Assembly (NCBI RefSeq): GCF_017654505.1
Contig: NC_054535.1
Span: 49,684,848 to 49,748,847, forward strand
Source: Polyodon spathula
Lineage: Eukaryota > Chordata > Actinopteri > Acipenseriformes > Polyodontidae
Direction of reading: 5' to 3'
DNA: 64,000 nt
Made by a program: the position numbers and the translations under genes. Shown in pieces: positions 11,515 through 23,300 of this stretch. Positions within the stretch are counted from its first letter, which is position 1, and every line of letters begins with the position of its first letter. The notes below the pieces were generated by a model. It had not been told where the DNA came from. It saw only the letters and a list, made by a program, of their open reading frames with translations, and searched no databases.

Positions 11515-14500
11515 CTAATTTCCAATAGCTTGCTGTAGTTTAAAGTTGATATTCTGGAGCTGCTCTTCTGCTCCCAAAATGCCCCGTGCTTCTAGTAGTA
11601 ATGAAGGAAGGCTGGACAGACCATACTAGAACAGAACAGAAAAGAAAAAGACGTTCAGGATTTCAGTAAGATGGATCAAGCAGCAGCACGAAGACAGAAT
11701 TTGTAATTGTTACGTTAAGAAAATCAACACTGCTTTCCTCTGGAGACCAATGACCATGATACTAAACTTGCAAATTAGGTTGCAGCTTTGCTGTACATAA
11801 ATGTTAAATCAACAGTAACATATAATTACACTGACTTTCATTGAGCATTTCTGCACAAGGCATCTTTTTATTTGGAGATGGAAAACCATTCCATGAACAT
11901 TCATGTTGTATTTATGTTAAAGAGTGCCCTAAACATACTATAACATTGGAAATCTACCATAGCATTCACTAAACATACCAGTAATTAACAAACTGCTCCC
12001 AGTGTTTCCTAGTGAATTTCAATCCTTACCTTTTCTTTCTCTCCAGTGTTGTTATTTCTGTGCTCTAAATACCGCATCTGCAGATCCTTGAAGTCGTCTA
12101 AAAACGTACTGCCACTCTTCAGATCTGTGTATCTGTCTTTCAGTTCTGCATACTCTTTCTGCACTTTTCTTAGATGTATTTCCCTCCTGTAAAAACAAAA
12201 CAAACCAAACAAAAAACAAACACACCTTATGGGGGAATTGTCCAAATGATATGCATGCACGTTATCATTCTCCCTACCGCAAACCTGGTAGAACCTCATT
12301 GTTACAATACTCAAAATATTAAGAGATGCCTTTTCATTATCTGGCTTAAGAAATCAGCAATTGCTTTTTTTAAAAAATGGGAATAATGTCACACTAATCA
12401 ACACAATACATTCTGGTTAGCATTGTTTTGCATTGCAGTTCTACAGTATTTTATTACTTGCTGGATTGTTACTGTAGTAAAATGATAAGGGCTCTACAGA
12501 AGCAAATAACCGATAATGTAATGTATAGTACAGTAATCCGTCACATGTCCACACGTCACATATTGGCCCTAACCGTTTATCCGCCATGATCAAACTCTTC
12601 AGCATTGAGAGTCAGAGTTCATTTATTACACCGTGTAACAATTTCTTTTTTTGGTTCCTGGGTATTAAGTGTTATTTCCTAATTGCTTATGCCTCAAAAG
12701 TATAGAAAATGGCTATTATTCCCCACAAACTTTGCTTTTGTGACCAGGAAAGTGATATTTTGAAATTTACCTATTTTCCAGAACATTCCAGATAGATTCA
12801 GTGCTGAGTAAACTTGGAGTAATTTCTAGAACTTTCCAGTAATATAAATAGTAGTATAAATACAGGGGCCTTAAGCCCACCAGTTCAGTTTAGTTCCAAC
12901 TGCCTAAGTGGATACATATCTGCATTTTTCTGAGATGGCATCAAGAGGCTGCAATGGTGGCATTCCTGATGGGTCTCTAAGGCAGTTTTACCAAGTTTCC
13001 CTGCTATCTTTGCCTTTGGGACAGCAGGGACACCAAGGCGCACTGCCACAGGCGGGATTGGCCACAGCGGACCGAGTTCTCAGGGGAGGAACAACGTCAA
13101 GTGGGAGCCACTGGTGGACCCCCGGAAGGTGCTGATGCCACCACTACACATCAAATTGGGCCTTATGAAACAATTTGTCAGATCTCTAGATAAGGAGTCG
13201 GCAGCCTTCAAGTACCTTCAAGACTTCTTCCCTAAGCTGTCTAAGGCAAAGGTCAAAGCCGGTGTCTTCGTCGGACCACAGATAAAGAAGATCCTGGAGT
13301 GCAATGAATTCCCCAAGAAGCTCACTACTAAGGAGAAAGCAGCTTGGAACAGCTTTGTCGCAGTGGTTCGGGGCTTCCTGGGCAATCACAAGGCCGAAAA
13401 CTATGTGGAGCTGGTTGAGACTCTGGTGAAGAACTATGGCACAATGGGCTGTAGGATGTCCCTCAAAGTCCATATCCTTGATGCTCATCTTGATAAATTC
13501 AAGAACATGGGATCATACTAGGAGGAGCAAAGCGAGCACTTCCACCAGGATATACTGGACTTTGAATGCCGCTACCAAGGACAGTATAACGAGAACATGA
13601 TGGGAGACTACATTTGGGGGCTGATTCGTGAAAGTGATTTACAGTATAATCATAAATCTCGAAAAACTACTCACTTCTAAATCTTTTGTAGTCATTTTTG
13701 TACTGCTTTAGTATAAACACATGTTAATTTAGATTCATATGTTGTTCAAATTCACCCGTTTTCTCATTGGAAATAGGTACATTTCAAAATATCATTGTCC
13801 TGGTCACAAAAGCAAAGTTTGTAGGGAATAATAGCCATCTTCTATACTTTTGAGGCATAAGCAATTAGGAAATAACACTTACTACCCAGGAACAAAAATT
13901 GTGTTACATAGTGAATTATTGAACACAGAAGATTAGTTCAGAGACTGTAGATCCCACCAAAGTTTTCCTACACTGTGTTGTATGTGTGTGAGCTACTATT
14001 GCTGGTAGTGTCATGTGAGCTGTTGAGTGTGTTGATACATAAATAAACACACATCCACACAGCAAACAGTTACCTTGTCACAAGCATTAATGCCCTGTAT
14101 CTTTACAAACAAGGGATGTAAGGGAGCTCCCTAATAAAAGCTGAATCTCAAAACAATAATTGTGTGAATACAGTAATTGTTATAGCTGTGTATAATGGTA
14201 TTTAAAACAGGATTCATTTATCCGACTTTTTACAATTCCGCCCTTACTCTGTTCCCACCGCAGTCGTATACGTGACGGAATACTCTTATGGTAACTTCCA
14301 TCTATGTGTTTGATTCTGAGTTTTTTTAAAAACAACCACCACATTCAAATAGCCTTACAAAAATGTATAACTTACTTTATTAAGTTACTCTTAACTTCAA
14401 TCAGGTGTCTTCTTTTCTTATTAATAGCATTCACAATCTAATCAATGAAACAGAACAATAAACTAATTTTTAAGGAATGGTGGAGATTTCAGTGTGTTCA

Positions 14501-17500
14501 AGAAGAACAATTTTCCATTGATTCAGATTTTTTTTACAGTAAGTCATTTGATTCTTTACATTTTTATCTCACACACACACACACTGGTTTGCAGACGTAT
14601 TCACCCCCCTGCAAAGTTTGCACATTTTGTTGGCACCTGAGCATACTCCATGACGCTTTCAAATTAGACTTTACAAGTAGAATCTACACAAACTACTCCA
14701 TATTGATAAAGTTAAAAAATGCATATAGAATATAAATAAGTAAGATTTACAGAGAAAAACTAATCTCAGTTGCTTAAGTATTCAACCCCTTTGCTACTGC
14801 AGCCCTAAACAAGCTCAAGAGCAAATGATTTGTTTGAAAAGGTCACAAAATTAGTGAAATGGTTTCAGCCTGTGTGTACTCAAAGTGGTTTAACTTGTAC
14901 ATAATTTCCCTCAGGTATATAAAGACCTTCAAGCTGCAACTCACAGTCATCCATCAAAGCAACCATGAAGACCAAGGAGCTTTTTTTTTTTAAGTAAATT
15001 TAGTCATCTTCAATTTTACCCCGGTTTTCTCCCCAATTTAGTGTGTCCAATTATTATATGTATCTTCGGCTTACCGCTCACAACCCCCCCTGCCAACTCC
15101 GGGGGATGGAGGCTGGAGCACACGTCCTCCGAAATGTGCTCCTGCCAGTCCGTCATTTTTCGCACTGCGGATCCACAGCGAGGCCACCAGACCTATAGTG
15201 CAGAAGACAACAATCTGGCGGCTCCACTGCAGAACTACAGGCAAGCTATCGGACACAAGGGTCGTTGATGCACAGTGAGCCGAGGATTCCCCTGCTGACC
15301 TAAGCCCTCCCTACCCGGGCAGCACTCAGCCAATTGTGTGCCACCCCCTAGGAACTCCCGATCACGGTCGTCTGTGACATAGCCTCGACTCGAAACTGCG
15401 ATCCCCAGACTATAGGGCACATCCTGCACTCCACTTGGGAGCCCCAGACCAAGGAGCTTTTGAAACAAGTCAGGGATAAAGTGCTAGAGGCAAAGAGCAG
15501 GAGAAGGGTACAAGAACATTTCAAAGGCGCTGATTATCCCTCTTAGCACAATGAAGTCCATCATTAAGAAGTGGAAGATGCATCACACCACCCAGACGCT
15601 ACCCAGATCAGGTCGCCCTCCCAAACTGAGCAGCAGGGCAAGCAGGAAACTGCTTTGGGATGTCACTCTGAAGCCAACAATGACCTTGAGAGATCTGCAA
15701 AGTACTGTGTCTGAGATGGGAGTCAGTGTTCACACATCAACAATAAGCCGGTCCCTACACAAAGGTCTGTATGGACGGGTGGCTAGAAAGTAGCCACTAC
15801 TCAAAAAGCCTCATCTTAAAGCATGTGTGGAATTTGCGATAAAACATGTAGACCATACTGCAGACATGTGGAAAAAGGTTCCCTTTCAATTCGAAGATGG
15901 ACACCAAAAACATTGTTATGGGATACACACCTGCCTAATGGTAGGTGTCGCTGAGCTCTTTCAATCAAAGCTACCAATAGGCCCCCTTCCCAAGAAGACG
16001 TCCTCGGTCCCGCCTACCGAGGGTACATAACCGTCACGCAGGGAAGGATCATTTTCTTTTCGCTTCTCAAGATGGTACGGTAAGACCTTCTGTGTTGCAT
16101 TGAGCCCTTTTTATTACTTAAAAAACGCTGTGTTGAGCTTGCTGCTAGTTCCCTTGCACTTTGTACTGAAAGCTGGCTTGCCACTTTTCATGGAATCAGT
16201 AGCTCCTAAATCGTAACCTTTTTTCTATTTTTTATACTGTCTTCAGCACCTGCTCACTACGCATGTCAGGCTGCTTCTCTTCTGTCTGTCGTCTGTGTAG
16301 TTGACTGCTGGTATGCAGTATTATTAGGAGTGAGTGTGTGTTTTTCACTCCCTTTTTTACTAGGGAGAGCGTTGTTACTCCTAGGCTAGGCCTGCCTTGT
16401 CCCCGTTGTCGAGTTATTCCACCAGCCGACTGTGGGCCGCAGATCGGGCCTTGTTCTTTTGGTTGTAGCTGCGAATCCCCGTGCTTGCGCAGAGGAATAG
16501 CTGCAGTGTGGCTGCTTACAGCCGGACCAGACGTGTACTCCTCACCGAGGCTTGCCCCTCTGTTGAGCTGCAATATACTCAGGTGCGTTGGCCTATCACC
16601 ACGTGACCACGCGATCAGGGTAAGCACCGTTACATAGCTGCCCCCGGTGTTTTCTAAATACCATGGTGCGTGCTCAGCCCGTCCCGTGCTACTTCGGTAC
16701 CACGGTGCGCACGGTACTCATTGACTCACAGTACTCGATACAGGCAGTGCGTCGACGCTGCACGGTACTCAGTGGATGTGGTGCCCGGCGATGCATGGTG
16801 CTCGGTGCACGCGGCACTCTGTGCGTACGGTACATGTTGCCCCGTGCTTAGTGCACTCGGTGCACATTGTACCCAGTGCTGCACGGCACTCGGTGCACGC
16901 AGTGCACACGGTACGAGCGGCCCGGTGCTCGGTGCACGTGGTGCGCACGGTGCTTGATGGATATGGTACGCACGGCGGGGTGCTCGGTGTATGCGGTGCG
17001 CACGGTATCTGGTGCTAGTGTGGGAACGCAGTGCTGCACGGTACTCTGCACATGGTGCTCGGGTCGCACGGTACACATCACCCAGTCACCACCATCCCAA
17101 CTGTCAAGCATGGTGGTGGCAGCATCATGTTATGGGGACGCTTCTCTTCAACAGGGACCGTGAAGCTTGTCAGGATAGAGGGGGGAATCGAAAATTTGTG
17201 GCATGACTTGAAGATTGCTGTCCATCAAAGCTCCCCAAGGAACCTGACAGAGCTTGAACAGTTTCGTAAAGAATAGTCAAATATTGCCAAATCTAAGTAT
17301 GAAAAGTTGGTAGAGACCTATTGCTGCCAAAAGTGCTTCCACTAAGTATTAATTCAGGGGGGTGGAGACTTATCCAATTATGATCTTTCAGTTTTTTATT
17401 TTTAATGTGTAATTTTTTTCTCAATAAAAACTTTTTTCCCCTCAACAGTGTTGAGTATGTTGTGTAGATAAGTGGAAAAAATCCTCATTTAAATGCATGA

Positions 17501-20325
17501 AACTCTGAGGCACTGACACAATAAAATGTGAAAAAATTCAAGGGGGTGTAGACACTGTATACATACATACATACACACACACACACACTGCTGTGCAGAA
17601 GTCTTAAACACATTCAGGAGTTACAATATATATCGATGTTATGAGTGTCGACAATTTACTCAAAGCCTCCACTGGTGTTTTTTCCACTACTATAACAACA
17701 ACTGTTATTAATACAGCTTAGTTTGGGTGAGAAGAAACCAGGCTTGTCATTTAGCAATCTTTAATTCACATTGATCAGAATCTTTAAAAATGTGTGATCA
17801 CAACAACTCAAAGTAAAATATACATGAGCAGCTAATATGAAGTGCTATAGCAGCTAATCCATCACTCTTACCCAGTGGTTTTCAACAGGGGTGTGCGAGA
17901 ATATATATACAATAGCAATACCAGATAATTAAAGATAGGGTAGAGATAACACCAACAATATAGAGTCCAACATGTTGTTACCTTTGTGCTTTTCTTTTTT
18001 AGTTCTGTGCACTCCTTCACTTGAGTTATCTGAAGATAAAAAAACATTTATAATTAAGCTGTGTCAAAATTACAGGGAATAATTATCAACAACCATGATT
18101 TAGTTTTCTGTTCAACATGACAGACATTTCCTTCTGCCAACTGCTAGTAATGATTTTTTTTTTTTAACCTGACGTTAATCTTGAAGAACCATTTTAAAGA
18201 CATAATTAAATATTTTTAAATAATGGCTACATTTTTTAGATCATGCATATTGAAGCTGTAATAAGCCTTAATGTAAATTAGTTTATTTCACCATATAAAA
18301 GTAATAGATAATACACTGTAGGACAGACAACAGACAGTCTACAAGATTTGCACCTTCTACTTCAAGGACAAAGGTTTCATTATGACTGAAATAAGATAAT
18401 GTTTGAGCTCTGGAGGTTATAGTCTACCACCTGATCAGTGGATCTAAAATTTCCAAAAACAAAATACTAACTATAAAGACATGTTAAACAAACAAATACA
18501 AAATAATCTAAGGTATTTTTGGTGTGCCGGTGCTTGCAGTAGCCATTTTGCATCTGCACATTTCAATCCACCCAAGAGCTGACTGCACTTCAATGTCTAC
18601 TGACTACATTGTTTAGTGTTTCTAATGAGCTTTGAGATTCTGTGTGGATGAAATGAATGTGCAACGTATGTTATATTACAAATTTCGAATTGAAGATGCA
18701 GCCCAAATTTCCCACCCTCAATTTGAGGAAAAAAGAAAACATCAAATAAAGATGCACTTACAAAAATAAAACTTCAATTATGCATATGGAGGCAGTTTGC
18801 AGCCATCTGCTGTCACACAGCATTATAGTTAAGTGCTGCTCCTCAATTCTAGTCGTGATTACTCGCACCTTTTTCTCCCTTTTTGTGATTTCTGATCTGT
18901 CTAAGCTGGTACTGTTTGTTAGAACTGAGCCTAACAATGAAACGGTAAAATTGTAAAAGCTTCACTTCAAATTCCTCAGGAAGCTAATGAGATTCTTTGA
19001 AAATGGCTGCCTGTATGTCATGGGTGATTTGAGACCGGGCAGTGAAGTTTTTGTTCGTCTTTTCTCTGCAGTCTGTCATGTTGCTGATTGTGTAGTTGGG
19101 CAGTCATGCCTTTTGTTGGAGATTTTTATTCACACATCACTACACTCAAATTATAAAAGTTTAAAAAGTGCATCTTAAATTCGAAGGAACACGGTAGAGC
19201 CTAAGAGAAAATGTTTGTGCAACGTAAGTTGTTGAATTACAAATAAAACTAAATCCAATTTCATGTAACTTAAACTGACTTGTGACAGCTTCAATAGCGC
19301 ATGTTCAAATATGAATTATTTACTGTTAATGAAAGTGGTAAATATTGATATAAACAGTATACAAAATGGAAAGTATCAAACAGTTACCGTTTCAAGAAGG
19401 TGATCAGAAACCTTGTTGTACAATCTCTCTATTGCATTTCTGCACACACTGGGCTCCACAGTCTCCCTAAAAGTCCAAGTTAAATAAAGAATTACACAGA
19501 ACAATTACTTTTTCTTAAAACATCACTTTCACCCAAAAACACCTCCTGGACACATTCTTTCTGCTGGACATATCTGACTGCAATCATCAACAGAACACAA
19601 TTATTCTGTCCTCTGTAACCGTGCTTCATTTTAAAAGTGTAGTTTGGAAAGTCCTTCACAAGGGGATACACAGACATTTGATCTCAAGTTACTGTAGTTT
19701 AATTTTCCTTCAAACTAACATTATATGCCAAGTGTAAAATTTTGTTTCCCTGTTTTTAATGATTATTAAAAAGCCAATCTTTTAAGTGAAAAGGCAAATT
19801 TGTAAGTAGGTTTAATAGTAGTTTAACTGGATTTCCAGCTATTTTACGAGGCTTTTGTTTTTATTTTTTTAAAATCAGCCCAGTCAGGATTAGCCAGGTC
19901 TTAAAGACTCACTTGTACTCCGACACAAAACCCTGAAACACATCCAGCACCACATCAAGCTCTGTGATGTTTTTTGGCAATTTCTTAACCTTTTTGGAGG
20001 GTCCAGCTTCATCTAAAAAATGTAATAAAAAAAATAAATAAATAAAATAATAATAGATGTAATCAGAGCAAGTTCTAGCTATTCTTGTCACCATCACACC
20101 AGGAAGATCATTCAAATGTGGGAACTTTGTATTCTGATGATAAACCACAGGGAACTATGCCAAGCTTACTGTACATGCTGTTGTTTTAATCTACTATCTT
20201 TTTATTTTGCGTGGTTTTAAAAAATGCACAGATTCAAGGTTAAATGTTTTCATTATTTCACTGTTTAGTTCCTCAGATTTCAATGTTTAGTTAATAAAGT
20301 GACAAATACTAATATGATATACATA

Positions 20326-20397
<72 letters not shown>

Positions 20398-23300
20398 TTT
20401 ATGGAACCAAGTTTCTCAAAGAGTTTACTATAATTTAATAATAATAATAAATCAGTAGTAGCAGTAGTCTTTATTTCATTTGAATGTGTATGTCAACAAT
20501 CCCCATCCCCCTTTTGACAGAAGCAAAGTTTGCAGTCACACATTACCTGAAGATGCAGATGAAGGTTTATTCTTCTTCTTTCTAACAGGCTTTAAGCCGT
20601 TTTTTGGATTAGAACTTTCCTGTTAAACAAAGAGAAGTGCTTGGAAACAAACAATACTTAACTTAATCAGTTAACAGTTCATGAAATTGCTGAAGTAATT
20701 TTCATTTGGCAATACCAAACGAATCATAGAAGACAGCTGTGTAGCACCTTGAAGTATGTGGTCGGCATCACTGATATGACCAGAGGTAAAACTATATGGA
20801 AGTTAAATGGTTTGGCTTTTACGGATGCCTGCACAACTTTAATGCAACTTGAAAATGAATCGGACTACAGCTGTGGACCAATAATAAAATTGCAAAAAAA
20901 GAAAATCGACAGTAACCAAAAGTATTTTTCAATACACAACACCCACAGTGTTCTGTATAACTTAAAGACAACAATGCTATATTAGGTCAGTTTTTGCTGT
21001 GGATTGTTGTATAAGCAACAATTAGTCTGTAATTAGTAGAATTAACAGGACATACAAAAACAAGGAAAGAATCAGGAACACGATTGCTCACCACGTCAGA
21101 AGCTTCCTCATCTGAGCTTTCCTCTACAGATGGGGACAGTCTCTGTGTCTGTTTTCTTCGAGCTCTGGGCTTGCTCACAGCAGCAGATTTCTTCCCTGCT
21201 TTTGCTCTGCTCTGTACTGGTTCAGACTCTTTTGTGGCGATTCTCTGTGACTGTGACGACAAATCTGAACTCTGAGGACCCTGTAAATGGGAGAAAGAGC
21301 ACTTTACTGTACACTTACAAAAATGCAAAAACTTTAAATTGATTTAATCCACAAATGGAAAACTCTTGCTTAGGCTAAATTTACAAAAGTACATTTTTCT
21401 ATTTGGTATGGTCCATTTACTTTTTTGCCTGTCGATTTCATACTGTTGTGTTGAATGTAAGGTGTTGGGAGACGGCGACACATTCTCTGTTGAGTTAGTA
21501 TTTAACATTATTGGCGGGCAATAAATAAACTGAAGAGATATAAAATAAAGTATAAACCGTGGTTGTTTCAGCCTGACATCTACATTTCTGATTTAAATGA
21601 CACATTTTAGGGTTCAAGAACGTTAGATGTTAGTTCAGCATTTAGCTTCACTGCATCTGACAATGACATTTTGTAATCAGACAATACATAAGACTGTTAC
21701 AAAGACACGAGAATGAGGCACAGTAGTTATTGCCTTAAGCCAGCTCACCTCATTCCTACACCAGCTACATAACACAAAGGTAAAGACAAAGATATGAAAT
21801 GTTTGTCTAACTGTTTACTTGTATTACTACTGTGGATTAAGCATGTCAGTGTCCAGAAAGAAAATCTCCATGATGGTATTATACTTGGGATCTTTTTATG
21901 CTGCTCACATAACACATCCCTGCTCACCAATTCAGACTCTGAGCTTTCCTCTACAGATGGGGACAGTCTCTGTGTCTGTTTTCTTCCAGTTCTGGGCTTG
22001 CTCACAGCAGCAGATTTCTTCCCTGCCTTTGCTCTGCTCTGTACTGATTCAGACTTTTCTGTGGTGTCTGTCTGAGCCTGTGACAGAGGGGTCTGTAAAT
22101 GTGTGGAAAATAATTACAATTCTGAAGGAATGTTATCTGCTGGGCTACTTATGTTTTGAGTCCCATTTTCATTATTATAGGGTAGTAAAACACTCTACCC
22201 CAAACGGTTCCCTGTACTTTAAGCGCAGACTAAGCACAACCAAGTTAACAATTTCAGTAAAACAGCTTTATCGTTGATTAGGATTTACTGAGAGAGCTTT
22301 CTGACAGACATTTTAGTGGCAATTGTGTTACTACTAATTAGAATTCAGGTTGTACTGATTGATTATATCTCTTATTTTATTAAAATGTGTGATAAATGTA
22401 TTAAAAATGATTAATTATCAGGGGGAATAAAAGCTGCACACTGTTCTCCATTTCCAGCATTACATTGTCTACAGGACAGCTGTGTACCATCATAAAGTAT
22501 GTGGTCAGCAACATTCATATGAAAAGAGGTTAAAACAATATAGGAGTGAAATGATTTAGTTTTTACAGATGCCTGTACACCATCAATAGAACCTGACTGA
22601 ATGAATCAGCCTACACCTGTGACAGTAGTCAAAAGTATTTTTTTTTTATACACAACACCCAGTGTTCTGTATCATTTACATTTAACATTGGTATCTTAGA
22701 TCAGTTTTTGTTGTGGATTTTTGTAAAAGCAACAGTTAGTCTTTAATTAGTAGAATTAACAGAATATACAAAAAACAGGAAAGAATTAGGAACACGATTG
22801 CTCACCACGTCAGAAGCTTCCTCATCTGAGCTTTCCTCTACAGATGGGGACAGTCTCTGTGCCTGTTTTCTTCCAGTTCTGGGCTTGCTCACAGCAGCAG
22901 ATTTCTTCCCTGCCTTTGCTCTGCTCTGTACTGATTCAGACTTTTCTGTGGTGTCTGTCTGAGCCTGTGACAGAGGGGTCTGTAAATGTGTGGAAAATAA
23001 TTACAATTCTGAAGGAATGTTAGGAAATACAGATTTTTCTGCTGTGCAAATTTGTGAACAGTAATTCAAATTCAGTCTTGCTAATTATAAATCATAAAGT
23101 GATGCATTGTTCTCCGTTTTCAACCTTACATTGTCTGAAGGATCAGCTTCATTGATCGAGGCTTCACTTTCCAAATCACTACTATCCTCTCTTTCCAGCA
23201 TCTCAGAAAGACGCTTCAGTGGGCTACAAATGACAAAGAAAAAATAAAAAATAGAATACAGTTCCATTTCGGTTTGACTTTGGCTCCTTTACTGGTCTAA

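Larger units (their letters stand above)
12531..14284. mobile_element. Probable pogo/Tigger-like element hosting a nested transposon
   Basis: The left end CAGTAATCCGTCAC is mirrored by the right end (AGTATTCCGTCAC on the minus strand). The right 130 bp is strongly repeated at 55965-56095. The interior is interrupted by the TIR element at 12630-13915. Short TIRs beginning CAG next to TA suggest the mariner/pogo group, but no pogo transposase is seen. Confidence 0.4.
14583..17563 (+). mobile_element. Tc1/mariner element disrupted by two insertions
   Basis: The ends are Tc1-like TIRs (ATTCACCCCCCTGCAAA on the left, reverse-complement CTACACCCCCTTGAA on the right). Transposase remnants are in order: a helix-turn-helix part at 15551-15793 ([20 protein letters not shown], then [14 protein letters not shown]), then [11 protein letters not shown] to about 15885. 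The mid-domain at about 17085-17180 has [18 protein letters not shown]-terminal scrap at 17190-17276 ([19 protein letters not shown]) follows an internal deletion. A SINE and a repeat-rich insertion split it, so it is inactive. Confidence 0.85.

Noticed and set aside
16670..17163. Overlapping ORFs of 80-116 codons on both strands with His/Arg/Val-rich sequence
   Set aside because: They arise from the CGGTGC repeat tract; no motif, start context or single favoured frame.
18540..19250. Weak inverted similarity (AAGATGCACTT) and a repeated GTGCAACGTA block in a CENPU intron
   Set aside because: Matches are short and gapped; not enough to define an element.
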